A stretch of 64,000 nucleotides of DNA, from NCBI GenBank assembly GCA_017625095.1, contig JAGALQ010000044.1, positions 62,001-126,000 of the forward strand. The letters are read 5' to 3'. Below the pieces are notes generated by a model. It did no database searches, was not told the DNA's origin, and saw only the letters and a program-made list of their open reading frames with translations. The stretch's first letter is position 1, and each line of letters begins with the position of its first letter. Positions 33,102 through 44,914 of this stretch are shown here, piece after piece. The position numbers were made by a program, and so were the translations under genes. The stretch comes from Clostridia bacterium (lineage in GTDB: Bacteria > Bacillota > Clostridia > Oscillospirales > Acutalibacteraceae).

Positions 33102-34088
33102 GTGCCCAAATACAGCGTAGTAGTTCCTGTATATAATGCCGAAAAATACCTTGAAGAGTGTGTGAATTCGGTCTTGTCACAGAGTATAGCGGATTTTGAG
33201 CTTATACTTGTCGATGACGGCTCAACTGACTCGAGCGGCAGTATATGTGACCGTTTTGCCTGTGCAGATGAGCGTGTCAAGGTTATTCATCAGCCTAACA
33301 GCGGCCCTATTCCTGCAAGGTTCAACGGCGTAAAAAATGCTGCAGGTGACTATGTTCTTTCGTTGGACAGTGATGATTACTGGTTTGGCAATTTGCTTGA
33401 AAAAGTTGATGAAGCAATCAACCGTTTTAAATGCGATATGCTTGTTTTCCGTCTGCTCAAAGGTGATGAGCCGTGCCACGATTTTTTTGGCGGGGAGAAA
33501 GAGTCTGTGACTCAGAGTGAGTTCTTTCTGACCAGCCTGAAAGAGAGTGGAATGAACTGTGTCGTAATCAAAGCCTGTGCCCGCAGACTGTTTGAAAACG
33601 TTGATATATCAGAGGTTGTGAGTGTTCACCACGGTGAGGATCTGATTATTACAACAATGCTTGTGCGTAAGGCTGAAAAGATAAGCTATATACCGGATGT
33701 TCTTTATTTTTACCGTGAGAACGAGGAAAATATTTCGAGCAGAATCGACATAAATGTGCTTGATGAATATATGATCTCGCGTAATATTCTGTGGCGTGAG
33801 ATTGAACGTCTCGGTTTTGATGATGATACAAGCCGCAGACTTTACCACACAGGTTTTCTCAGGCGCGTTGCTGACCTTGTACTGCAGATAAATCAGAGCA
33901 ATGTTTCAAAGCAGGAAAAACTGAAACTTATCTCAGAACTCGCCAATCATAAGGAGTTTGTGCGTATTGCTGACAAAGCGGATTTATCGCAGTTCGGTAA
34001 GGCAAAGCAGATAAGGATCAGGTTATTACGCGCTCGCAGATACGGACTTCTCATTTTTCTGGATAGAATCAGGACGAAACTGTTTTGA
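33102..34088 (+). CDS. Family 2 glycosyltransferase
   Basis: 328 residues. The GT-A nucleotide-sugar domain is at the front: Y-S-V-V-V-P-V-Y-N, D-D-G-S-T-D-S-S, and the D-x-D type S-L-D-S-D-D-Y-W. A C-terminal basic helix (R-L-L-R-A-R-R-Y-G) may touch membrane; no transmembrane helix is evident. The preferred start is GTG 33102, eight bases after GGAG (33090-33093) within the end of the preceding gene; GTG 33093 overlaps that site. It is coupled to the acyltransferase-like gene, which suggests one pathway, perhaps acylated glycan or glycolipid. Sugar and acceptor are unknown. Confidence 0.85.
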   Translation: MPKYSVVVPVYNAEKYLEECVNSVLSQSIADFELILVDDGSTDSSGSICDRFACADERVKVIHQPNSGPIPARFNGVKNAAGDYVLSLDSDDYWFGNLLEKVDEAINRFKCDMLVFRLLKGDEPCHDFFGGEKESVTQSEFFLTSLKESGMNCVVIKACARRLFENVDISEVVSVHHGEDLIITTMLVRKAEKISYIPDVLYFYRENEENISSRIDINVLDEYMISRNILWREIERLGFDDDTSRRLYHTGFLRRVADLVLQINQSNVSKQEKLKLISELANHKEFVRIADKADLSQFGKAKQIRIRLLRARRYGLLIFLDRIRTKLF

Positions 34089-34130
34089 AGCGGCACAGCA
34101 AACGGATGTATGAGTCGAAATTTGTTAAAT

Positions 34131-34161
34131 TTTTTTTAATTCTAAATTAGAATTAAAAAAA
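34131..34161. promoter_or_regulatory. AT-rich palindrome in front of the lipoprotein gene
   Basis: TTTAATTCTAA-A-TTAGAATTAAA at the core, extended by T-run and A-run outside. It lies just before likely -10 elements (TATGAT 34168-34173, TACAAT 34175-34180). There is no T-tract after the stem, so an operator is more likely than a terminator. Confidence 0.4.
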
Positions 34162-34224
34162 CATAGTTATGATATACAATGTTAAACAGCAAAATACCTA
34201 AATAATAAGAAGGGATGAACCACA

Positions 34225-35097
34225 ATGAATAAGTTCACAAAAATTGCAGCTCTCATTATGGCTCTTGTTCTTTGCCTTTCTTTCGCAGCTTGCGGCGGAA
34301 AAGAAGAACCCGAGACAACAGCACCTGTCGAGGAAACCACAGTTGACGTAATTGCTCCTGTTGAGGATGAAACAACAGCTGAAGCTACAGAGGCTGAAAC
34401 AACAGTCGAAGAGACAACAGTCGAAGAAACAACAGTTGAAGAGACAACAGAAGCTGCTTCCACAATGCCCGAAGGCAAAGAAGCAATCGTAGAATACTTC
34501 AACACAGCAGTAAACAAGGTTAAGACAGACGCTAAGAGTGTTGAGCAGAAGCACGTAACAAACTACCTTGCAAATTCTCCCACACTTCCCAGCGCTATCG
34601 GCGGTATCTACAAGATGCTCGGCGAAGACAAGTGGCTTGACGGTATGCTCGTAGACAACAGCCAGGGTGCTGCTACATACACAGGCGCAGATATCGATGC
34701 TAAGTTCCCCGTAGAGGGCGAGTCATGGGCTTCCAAGCTCACAGCATCAGACGTTAAGTCTGCTGATATCAAAGAGGCAGACGGTGTTTACACAATCACA
34801 ATCGTTACAAAGGCTGATGCAAAATCAGACTCCGTTAAGCACGGTGAAGGCCACAATGCAAAGGCATTCAACGTTGTTCTTCCCGGCGTTGTAAACGATA
34901 ACATTCCCGGTATCGCAGCAAGCATGGTTGGTCTTTCAACAATGGGTTACCCCATGGGTAAGGTTGTCGTTAAGGTTGACGCTGAAACAGGTAATGTCAA
35001 GTCAGCTGATTATGATATCCAGTGGACAATCAACTTCGATAAGATCGGTGCAGCTATCCCGCTCGGCACAAAGTCATCTTACGTCGTTACATTCTGA
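34225..35097 (+). CDS. Putative lipoprotein with repetitive Thr/Glu linker
   Basis: 290 residues. A lysine-bearing signal peptide ends in the lipobox L-S-F-A-A-C-G-G, so Cys22 should be lipidated by Lgt and anchored to the outer face of the membrane. A ~55-residue low-complexity linker of Thr, Glu, Val and Ala follows, including three V-E-E-T-T units encoded by a 15-bp tandem repeat (34405-34449). The globular part (about 85-290) ends in alternating strands (V-V-V-K-V-D-A-E-T-G and Y-D-I-Q-W-T-I-N-F) and is not a family I recognise. Codon use is strongly biased (many ACA, GCT), suggesting high expression. AAGAAGGG precedes ATG. Confidence 0.8.
   Translation: MNKFTKIAALIMALVLCLSFAACGGKEEPETTAPVEETTVDVIAPVEDETTAEATEAETTVEETTVEETTVEETTEAASTMPEGKEAIVEYFNTAVNKVKTDAKSVEQKHVTNYLANSPTLPSAIGGIYKMLGEDKWLDGMLVDNSQGAATYTGADIDAKFPVEGESWASKLTASDVKSADIKEADGVYTITIVTKADAKSDSVKHGEGHNAKAFNVVLPGVVNDNIPGIAASMVGLSTMGYPMGKVVVKVDAETGNVKSADYDIQWTINFDKIGAAIPLGTKSSYVVTF
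34405..34449 (+). repeat. 15-bp tandem repeat, three copies, in the lipoprotein linker
   Basis: Unit GTCGAAGAGACAACA with third-position variation in copies 2 and 3; each encodes Val-Glu-Glu-Thr-Thr. The length is a multiple of three, so copy changes keep frame. Confidence 0.8.
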
Positions 35098-35111
35098 TTA
35101 TAAACTCAGTT

Positions 35112-35145
35112 TCCTGCTCTCTTTCGGGAGAGCAGGATTTTTTTT
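35112..35145 (+). terminator. Terminator of the lipoprotein gene
   Basis: TCCTGCTCTC-TTTC-GGGAGAGCAGGA followed by T8. Confidence 0.9.
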
Positions 35146-35156
35146 GTTTCACTTCT

Positions 35157-35168
35157 GAACATTTGTTC
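35157..35168. promoter_or_regulatory. LexA-like box (GAAC-N4-GTTC) upstream of ligA promoter
   Basis: GAACATTTGTTC, eight bases upstream of the ligA -35. Firmicutes LexA/DinR sites have a GAAC-N4-GTTC core; here both half-sites are exact, though the spacer departs from the usual RNRY at its third base. Function is inferred. Confidence 0.4.
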
Positions 35169-35176
35169 TTTTGTTG

Positions 35177-35205
35177 TTGACTTATATTTTTATTTTTGAT
35201 AAAAT
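35177..35205 (+). promoter_or_regulatory. Promoter of ligA
   Basis: TTGACT (35177-35182), 17-bp spacer, TAAAAT (35200-35205). Confidence 0.65.
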
Positions 35206-35226
35206 ACAAAGATAGAGTTATACTAA

Positions 35227-38184
<2,958 letters not shown>

Positions 38185-38220
38185 AATGAATCAACACCTA
38201 AAAAATAATGTAGCTATCAT

Positions 38221-38236
38221 AACACAAAACTGTGTT
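38221..38236. promoter_or_regulatory. Perfect palindrome in uvrB upstream region
   Basis: AACACA-AAAC-TGTGTT, next to a TATCAT -10-like hexamer (38215-38220) in the 80-bp gap between the divergent pseudouridine synthase and uvrB genes. It does not match the LexA core, so any operator role is open. Confidence 0.35.
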
Positions 38237-38265
38237 TTAATCAATATGTAAAGGAAGTGAGAACA

Positions 38266-40224
38266 GTGGATAAATTTGTGCTTCATTCAAAATATAAGCC
38301 TACCGGTGATCAGCCGCAGGCAATAAAGGCGCTTGTCGACGGCGTCAACAGCGGCTATGATGAACAGACATTGCTCGGTGTTACGGGTTCGGGTAAAACC
38401 TTCACGATGGCAAACGTCATCGCGCAGGTGAATAAGCCCACACTTGTTCTCGCTCACAACAAAACTCTTGCCGCACAGTTGTGCACCGAGTTCAAGGAAT
38501 TTTTCCCTGAGAATGCCGTTGAATATTTTGTATCCTACTACGATTATTATCAGCCGGAAGCATATCTGCCCACAACCGATACTTATATCGAAAAAGACTC
38601 TGCAGTCAACGATGAAATTGATAAGCTCCGCCATTCCGCAACCTGTGCTCTGGCTGAGCGACGCGATGTTATTATTGTCGCGAGTGTTTCGTGTATCTAT
38701 ACCCTGGGCAGCCCGTTTGATTACAAGAATATGCTCATATCTCTGCGCCCCGGTATGGAGAAAAGCCGCGAGGAGCTTATCGAAAAGCTTGTCAGCATCC
38801 AGTATGAGCGCAACGATATAAACTTTATCCGTAATAAATTCCGTGTCAGAGGCGACGTTGTCGAAATCTTTCCTGCCTATTCAACCGATACCGCAATCCG
38901 CGTTGAGTTTTTCGGCGATGAGATTGACCGTATAAGTGAAATCAACGTGCTCACGGGCGATGTTAAAGCTGTGCTGACTCACGCTGCGATATATCCTGCA
39001 TCTCACTATGTTATTCCGCAGGAAAAAATGGAAGAGGCAATCGGCAGAATCTTTGATGAAATGACTCAGGTCTATGCAAAGTTTGTTGAAGAGGGCAAGC
39101 TTCTTGAGGCACAGCGTATCAAACAGCGCACCGAATACGATATTGAAATGTTGCGTGAAACAGGCTTCTGCAAGGGCATTGAAAACTATTCGCGTGTGCT
39201 ATCGGGTATGCCGCCAGGATCTGTACCGTTTACTCTGCTCAATTATTTCCCCGATGATTTTCTGCTTTTTGTTGACGAATCTCACGTCACTCTGCCGCAG
39301 GTCAGGGGAATGATAGGCGGCGACAGAGCACGAAAAGAAAACCTTGTCGGCTACGGCTTTCGTCTGCCTTCGGCTTTCGATAACCGTCCGTTGACTTTTG
39401 ATGAGTTTTATGAGCGCACTGGTCAGAAGATTTTTGTCAGCGCAACTCCCGGTGAATTTGAGCGTGGCAAAAGCGCGCAGATTGCAGAGCAGCTTATCCG
39501 CCCGACAGGTCTGCTTGACCCTGAAATATCCGTGCGACCTACCGACGGTCAGATTGATGACCTGCTTGGTGAAATCAATAAAAGAACGCAGAAGGGCGAG
39601 CGTGTGCTTGTCACAACTCTTACAAAAAAGATGGCTGAAAATCTGACTGATTACTTCAGTGATATGGGTGTCAATGTGCGTTATATGCACCACGATATCG
39701 ATACAATTGAGCGTATGCAGCTTATCCGAGGTCTGCGTCTTGGCGAATTTGATGTGCTTGTCGGAATCAACCTACTGCGTGAGGGTCTTGATATACCCGA
39801 GGTGTCACTTGTTGCAATTCTTGATGCGGACAAAGAGGGCTTCCTGCGCAGTGAAACCTCACTTATTCAGACCATAGGCAGAGCCGCACGTAATTCAAAC
39901 GGCGAGGTCATAATGTATGCTGACAGCGTAACTCCGTCAATGGAGCGTGCGCTTGAAGAAACTGCACGCCGACGCGAAAAGCAGATGGCATATAACGAGA
40001 AGCATGGCATTATTCCGCAGACAATTGTTAAGGATGTTTCTGATGTGCTTGAAATTACTGCCAAGTCCGACAGCGCAAAGAGTGATAAGCAGCTCAGCCG
40101 TGCAGAGCGCGAAATGCTTATAAAACAGCTTACAAATGAAATGAAAGCAGCTGCAAAGATACTTGAGTTTGAGCACGCTGCCTACCTTCGTGACAGAATA
40201 GAGAAGTTAAGACGAGGTAAATAA
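38266..40224 (+). CDS. uvrB: Excinuclease ABC subunit B
   Basis: 652 residues from GTG 38266; another GTG at 38257 overlaps the AAGGAAG ribosome site and is less likely. UvrB verifies damage handed over by UvrA and recruits UvrC. Seen: F-K-P-like start [11 protein letters not shown], Walker [11 protein letters not shown], the beta-hairpin [12 protein letters not shown] that clamps DNA, helicase motifs D-E-S-H and Q-T-I-G-R-A-A-R, and the C-terminal UvrC-binding coiled coil ([15 protein letters not shown]). uvrA starts on the very next base. Confidence 0.97.
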   Translation: MDKFVLHSKYKPTGDQPQAIKALVDGVNSGYDEQTLLGVTGSGKTFTMANVIAQVNKPTLVLAHNKTLAAQLCTEFKEFFPENAVEYFVSYYDYYQPEAYLPTTDTYIEKDSAVNDEIDKLRHSATCALAERRDVIIVASVSCIYTLGSPFDYKNMLISLRPGMEKSREELIEKLVSIQYERNDINFIRNKFRVRGDVVEIFPAYSTDTAIRVEFFGDEIDRISEINVLTGDVKAVLTHAAIYPASHYVIPQEKMEEAIGRIFDEMTQVYAKFVEEGKLLEAQRIKQRTEYDIEMLRETGFCKGIENYSRVLSGMPPGSVPFTLLNYFPDDFLLFVDESHVTLPQVRGMIGGDRARKENLVGYGFRLPSAFDNRPLTFDEFYERTGQKIFVSATPGEFERGKSAQIAEQLIRPTGLLDPEISVRPTDGQIDDLLGEINKRTQKGERVLVTTLTKKMAENLTDYFSDMGVNVRYMHHDIDTIERMQLIRGLRLGEFDVLVGINLLREGLDIPEVSLVAILDADKEGFLRSETSLIQTIGRAARNSNGEVIMYADSVTPSMERALEETARRREKQMAYNEKHGIIPQTIVKDVSDVLEITAKSDSAKSDKQLSRAEREMLIKQLTNEMKAAAKILEFEHAAYLRDRIEKLRRGK

Positions 40225-43047
40225 ATGAGAGAGAAAAAAATTACGGTAAAGGGTGCCAGAGCGCACAACCTTAAAAATATCGACGTTGAAATTCCGCGTG
40301 ACAAGCTTGTTGTTTTCACGGGTCTTTCGGGCTCGGGCAAATCATCCCTTGCTTTTGATACGATCTATGCCGAGGGTCAGCGCCGCTATGTTGAGTCGCT
40401 GTCGAGCTATGCCAGACAGTTTCTCGGTCAGATGGAAAAGCCCGATGTTGATTATATTGAGGGTTTGTCTCCCGCAATTTCAATTGACCAGAAAACAACG
40501 TCAAAAAATCCGCGCTCAACTGTCGGCACGGTAACTGAAATATATGATTATCTCCGTCTGCTGTGGGCACGTATCGGTGTGCCTCACTGTCCCGAATGCG
40601 GCAGAGAGATTAAAAAGCAGACTGTTGACGATATCGTCGGCAAGATTCTTGAAATGCCCGAGGGTACTAAAATTCAGATTCTTGCACCCGTCGTCAGAGG
40701 TCAGAAGGGCGAGCACGTCAAGGTGTTTGAGTCGGCACGCAAGGGCGGTTATGTGCGCGCAAGGGTTGACGGCAATCTCTATGAGCTGACGGAAACAATC
40801 AAGCTCGAAAAAAATAAACGCCACGATATCGAAGTTATAGTTGACCGCCTTGTTGTCAAGGAATCAATCCGCTCCAGACTTGCGGATTCTGTTGAAACAG
40901 CCTCTGCACTTGCGGAAGGTCTTGTGCTGTGCGATGTAATAGGCGGCGACGAGATTCTTTTTTCGCAGAATTATGCCTGCCCCGACCACGGCACGTGCAT
41001 AGAAGAGCTTGAGCCGAGAATGTTTTCTTTTAACAATCCCTACGGTGCGTGTCCTACCTGCTCGGGTCTGGGCATCTTTATGAAAATTGATCCCGATATA
41101 ATAATCCCCGACAGGTCACTTTCCGTAAACGGCGGTGCTATCAAAGCAAGCGGCTGGAGCATCAGCGACAGCGGCAGCATTGCAAGAATGTATTTTGATG
41201 GCCTTGCCAAGCACTATAAGTTTTCGCTTGATACACCGATTGAGGAGCTGCCCAAAAGGATTATTGATATTCTTCTTTACGGCACAAACGGTGAAAAAAT
41301 AACGATGGAGCGCAACACCCAGTATATGACGGGCACTTACCGCTCCGATTTTGAAGGTGTCGTCAACAACCTTCAGCGCAGATATAACGAAACAAGTAGT
41401 GACCTTATGCGCGGCGAGGTTGAACAGTATATGTCGGAGCAGTCTTGCCCCGACTGCAAGGGCGCAAGACTCAAAAAAGAGGTGCTGTGCGTTACCGTAG
41501 GCGGCATCAATATTGATGAGTTTACTCAGCTTTCCGTTTCAAAGGAGCTTGAGTTTATCAATAATCTTCAGCTTTCAGAGCGCGATGCAAAAATCGCAAA
41601 GCTCATCCTGCGCGAAATCCGCGAAAGACTCAGCTTCCTTATCAGCGTCGGCCTTGAATATCTCACTCTTGCCCGCCCTGCAGGCACTCTTTCGGGCGGC
41701 GAAAGTCAGCGCATACGCCTTGCCACACAGATTGGCTCTTCGCTCACGGGTGTGCTGTATATTCTCGATGAGCCGAGCATAGGTCTTCATCAGCGTGACA
41801 ATTCGCGTCTTATCGAAACACTCAGACATCTTCGCGATATCGACAATACGCTTATAGTTGTTGAGCACGATGAAGAAACGATTTTAAGTGCGGATTATGT
41901 TGTTGATGTCGGTCCCGGTCCGGGTATTCACGGCGGTCAGATTGTCTGCAGCGGTACTCCCGAAGAAATAATGCAGTGTGAAGAATCCGTTACGGGTCAG
42001 TACCTGAGCGGAAAGAAAAAAATTCCCGTCCCTGACAAGAGAAGGAAGGGGAACGGTAAGAAACTTAAAATCTGCGGCGCAAGGGAAAATAACCTCAAAA
42101 ATATCAACGTAGAGATACCTCTGGGTACTCTCACCTGCGTAACGGGTGTTTCAGGCTCGGGTAAATCCTCACTTATCAATGAAATTCTCAATAAAAAGCT
42201 TGCAGCCGAGCTCAACGGTGCGCGTCGATATGCAGGCAAGCACGATAAGATAACAGGTATCAATTACCTTGATAAGGTTATAAATATCGACCAGTCGCCA
42301 ATCGGCAGAACGCCGCGCTCGAACCCTGCAACATATACAGGTGTGTTTACCGATATCCGTGACCTTTTTGCCGCAACAACAGATTCAAAAATCAGAGGAT
42401 ATAAGCCTAACCGTTTTTCGTTTAACGTAAAAGGCGGCCGCTGTGAGGCGTGTCAGGGTGACGGTATTGTTAAAATTGAAATGAATTTTCTTGCCGATAT
42501 CTATGTGCCCTGTGAGGTGTGTCACGGCGCGAGATATAACCGTGAAACCCTTGAGGTTAAATATGGCGGCAAGTCAATTTACGACGTGCTTGAGATGACG
42601 GTTGAGGAGGGTATGAACTTCTTTTCCGCTGTGCCTAAGGTTAAGCGCAAACTCGAAACACTCTATAACGTCGGTCTCGGATATATCAAAATCGGTCAGC
42701 CTGCAACAACGCTTTCGGGCGGTGAGGCACAGCGTGTGAAGCTTGCAACCGAGCTTGCGCGTGTTGCAACGGGCAAGACTATTTATATCCTTGACGAGCC
42801 TACAACGGGTCTGCATACCGCCGATGTACACAGACTTATAACCGTTTTACAGCAGCTTGTCGACAGCGGAAATACCGTGCTTGTTATCGAGCATAATCTT
42901 GACATTATAAAAACTGCCGACCACATAATCGACCTCGGACCCGAGGGCGGCGACAGGGGCGGCGAGATCGTTGCCTGCGGCACACCCGAAGAGGTTGCTG
43001 AGTGCGAAAAATCATATACAGGACAGTATCTCAAAAAAATGCTGTGA
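40225..43047 (+). CDS. uvrA: Excinuclease ABC subunit A
   Basis: 940 residues, two ABC ATPase modules. Seen: first Walker [11 protein letters not shown], zinc finger C-P-E-C, the insertion domain for UvrB contact, signature L-S-G-G-E-S-Q-R with Walker [12 protein letters not shown], second Walker [11 protein letters not shown], second zinc finger (C-E-A-C-Q-G-D-G ... C-E-V-C-H-G), and second signature L-S-G-G-E-A-Q-R. It recognises DNA damage and loads UvrB. No gap separates it from the uvrB stop, and uvrC is not in the window. Confidence 0.98.
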   Translation: MREKKITVKGARAHNLKNIDVEIPRDKLVVFTGLSGSGKSSLAFDTIYAEGQRRYVESLSSYARQFLGQMEKPDVDYIEGLSPAISIDQKTTSKNPRSTVGTVTEIYDYLRLLWARIGVPHCPECGREIKKQTVDDIVGKILEMPEGTKIQILAPVVRGQKGEHVKVFESARKGGYVRARVDGNLYELTETIKLEKNKRHDIEVIVDRLVVKESIRSRLADSVETASALAEGLVLCDVIGGDEILFSQNYACPDHGTCIEELEPRMFSFNNPYGACPTCSGLGIFMKIDPDIIIPDRSLSVNGGAIKASGWSISDSGSIARMYFDGLAKHYKFSLDTPIEELPKRIIDILLYGTNGEKITMERNTQYMTGTYRSDFEGVVNNLQRRYNETSSDLMRGEVEQYMSEQSCPDCKGARLKKEVLCVTVGGINIDEFTQLSVSKELEFINNLQLSERDAKIAKLILREIRERLSFLISVGLEYLTLARPAGTLSGGESQRIRLATQIGSSLTGVLYILDEPSIGLHQRDNSRLIETLRHLRDIDNTLIVVEHDEETILSADYVVDVGPGPGIHGGQIVCSGTPEEIMQCEESVTGQYLSGKKKIPVPDKRRKGNGKKLKICGARENNLKNINVEIPLGTLTCVTGVSGSGKSSLINEILNKKLAAELNGARRYAGKHDKITGINYLDKVINIDQSPIGRTPRSNPATYTGVFTDIRDLFAATTDSKIRGYKPNRFSFNVKGGRCEACQGDGIVKIEMNFLADIYVPCEVCHGARYNRETLEVKYGGKSIYDVLEMTVEEGMNFFSAVPKVKRKLETLYNVGLGYIKIGQPATTLSGGEAQRVKLATELARVATGKTIYILDEPTTGLHTADVHRLITVLQQLVDSGNTVLVIEHNLDIIKTADHIIDLGPEGGDRGGEIVACGTPEEVAECEKSYTGQYLKKML

Positions 43048-43052
43048 TATAA

Positions 43053-43089
43053 AAAGGCTTGCAAAGGTGTTGAACCTCTGCAAGCCTTT
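43053..43089. terminator. Bidirectional terminator after uvrA
   Basis: AAAGGCTTGCA / TGCAAGCCTTT with an inner AGG/CCT; shared with the convergent GxGYxYP-like gene. Confidence 0.8.
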
Positions 43090-43105
43090 AGTGTTATTAT
43101 GTTTC

Positions 43106-44809
43106 TTATCTTTCGGGTTTGGCGTCCTTATGCGGTACGTTTTCTGCTACTGCTGCAATCAGCTCGTCTGCGGAGATTACTTCGATATTGTCGCTGAGAT
43201 TCTGTACAAAATATCTCAGGCTTGCAGGGCTGACTGTCCAGGGGTGTACGTTGATTACGGTGTAGCCGTTAATTGAGTTGATGTCAGCAGGGTAGGTGTT
43301 TATAACGTCTGCCTGCTGCTTAAGCCACTCCTGAGTTACCTGTGCCATATCACTGCTCGGGTGCCAGAGCGAGTAGCCCACGCTGATGAAAGGCTTGTCG
43401 TTTGCAAAGAATACTCTGCCGCGACCGCCGCCGTAGCCGTTGGTGTAGGGGTCCGGGTCAACCTGAAGAATACCGCCCTTAATGTTATCATATCTTGCAA
43501 AATACTCAAGCTTGTGTGCGTAAGAAGCAAATTCAAGCTCATTGTTGATTTCATCCAGCAGAGTCATTGTTGTAATTCCGCTCTTGAGCATTGTTGCGGC
43601 TGTGAGGTCAGAATAAACGCTCATCTCGCTCGGTGACATCATTGAAATTCTTGCGTAACCTGCACCCGAAGGTCCTGTAATAAATGAATCTTCAGGATTT
43701 TTGTTTGCCAGAGATTTCTTAACGGCTGTTGGGGAGAATTTATACATCTGCGGTGCAAAAGTCCATGTTACCGGTATATCCATATCTTCATATGACTGCC
43801 ATGTGTGGAATTCGCTGAATCCGTTTGAAATCCACTGTGCGTTGTCACCGTCACTGTATACGATTGCAACGTAGTGTTTTGTCGGGTCAAGTTCTGGCGA
43901 TTCGACTTCCTGACCGAGTGAGCCGAGCTTCATCTTGTTGCAGGTCAGTATGCTCATATTGAAGCTGTGGTCAGAGGGGATTACGTAGTGACCAAAGCGT
44001 GAAGCACACTGTGTGAACTTAATCTCGTATTGGCACCATCCGAGAATCATAGAGCCTGTTTCAAGGTCGTTAAAAATCATATCACGGAATGCTCTGCCTA
44101 CGTAGTCGGCATCTTCGATATAGGTGATGAAAATTTTCTGCTGTACTGCAAGGTCACGCAGACCTGATGCATATGAGTAGAGGTGAACAAGACAGTCTTT
44201 ACGGAAGAAATCCTTATGTTCCTCATAGAAGTCACGCTCGTGAGTGAAATCGAGCACTTTTGTTGAAAGATCGTGCTTCTTTTCCATACCGAGTGATTTC
44301 ACTGTTTCTTCTGAAGAAACAGGTACTGCAAGCCAGCCGTAAACGGTTGCGTAGTTAAACGCAAGGTTCAACTGTGCGTGGGTGTCGCTGTCGGTGAAAA
44401 GAACATAGCCGTTATCTTTAATGTGAGAAGCAAAACGGGGCACAAGATTTTTAAGTGTCCAGTAATCGCCGTTTTCATCGGTATAGGAAAGTGTACAGCC
44501 CTGATCTTTTAAATCCTGAAGCTCGGTCTTGGAATCTTGGCCGTAGTTGACAAAAATCGTAGCCTCTGTACGGCCGACAAGGCCCTGGAGACACTGTATT
44601 GCCATACGCTCGTCTTTGGAGATCCTGCCTGATTCGACTACAATAATTTCGTCCGCGAGGGGAATATCGTCGAACTCATTGATGACTGACTTAAGGTCAG
44701 CTTCGCTTTTTGGTTCGGGAATTATTCCGGGAATGAAAGAGGATATGCCGTTGGTTATGTACATAATAATCGCCAGCATAAGTCCGATTGCGGATTTAAT
44801 AGTTGCCAT
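43106..44809 (-). CDS. Exported GxGYxYP-like protein, putative glycoside hydrolase
   Basis: 567 residues from the ATG at 44809, ten bases behind GGAG; a GTG at 44818 is too near. The N-terminal helix (about 3-28) is a signal anchor or signal peptide ending near a proline-rich P-G-I-I-P-E-P. The rest resembles the GxGYxYP family of exported proteins with a TIM-barrel-like putative hydrolase fold: G-P-S-G-A-G-Y-A-R (the family motif in a variant form), V-A-I-V-Y-S-D-G-D-N-A-Q-W with acidic residues, and V-T-W-T-F-A-P near the end of the first domain. No activity is proven for the family. It has its own promoter but follows the beta-propeller gene, and is convergent with uvrA. Confidence 0.7.
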   Translation of the reverse strand: MATIKSAIGLMLAIIMYITNGISSFIPGIIPEPKSEADLKSVINEFDDIPLADEIIVVESGRISKDERMAIQCLQGLVGRTEATIFVNYGQDSKTELQDLKDQGCTLSYTDENGDYWTLKNLVPRFASHIKDNGYVLFTDSDTHAQLNLAFNYATVYGWLAVPVSSEETVKSLGMEKKHDLSTKVLDFTHERDFYEEHKDFFRKDCLVHLYSYASGLRDLAVQQKIFITYIEDADYVGRAFRDMIFNDLETGSMILGWCQYEIKFTQCASRFGHYVIPSDHSFNMSILTCNKMKLGSLGQEVESPELDPTKHYVAIVYSDGDNAQWISNGFSEFHTWQSYEDMDIPVTWTFAPQMYKFSPTAVKKSLANKNPEDSFITGPSGAGYARISMMSPSEMSVYSDLTAATMLKSGITTMTLLDEINNELEFASYAHKLEYFARYDNIKGGILQVDPDPYTNGYGGGRGRVFFANDKPFISVGYSLWHPSSDMAQVTQEWLKQQADVINTYPADINSINGYTVINVHPWTVSPASLRYFVQNLSDNIEVISADELIAAVAENVPHKDAKPER

Positions 44810-44840
44810 ATTTATCACACTCCGATAAGTTGATAATGTA

Positions 44841-44870
44841 ATTATAGCATAAAAGTTTCCTGTTTAGCAA
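44841..44870 (-). promoter_or_regulatory. Promoter of the GxGYxYP-like gene
   Basis: On the minus strand: TTGCTA (44870-44865), 18-bp spacer, TATAAT (44846-44841). Confidence 0.6.
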
Positions 44871-44874
44871 TATA

Positions 44875-44906
44875 AAAATCCGCTTGAGATTAATCAAGCG
44901 GATTTT
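44875..44906 (-). terminator. Terminator of the beta-propeller gene
   Basis: ATCCGCTTGA / TCAAGCGGAT stem with A4/T4 flanks directly behind the stop. Confidence 0.85.
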
Positions 44907-44914
44907 GTAATGCT

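Noticed and set aside
32488-33180. 230-residue minus-strand frame
   Set aside because: Antisense to the acyltransferase domain gene; rich in Cys, His and Asn as expected from reversed codons.
34182-34517. Minus-strand frame with striking Ser-Thr-Val repeats
   Set aside because: It is the reverse of the 15-bp tandem repeat of the lipoprotein gene, which has a signal peptide, lipobox and ribosome site.
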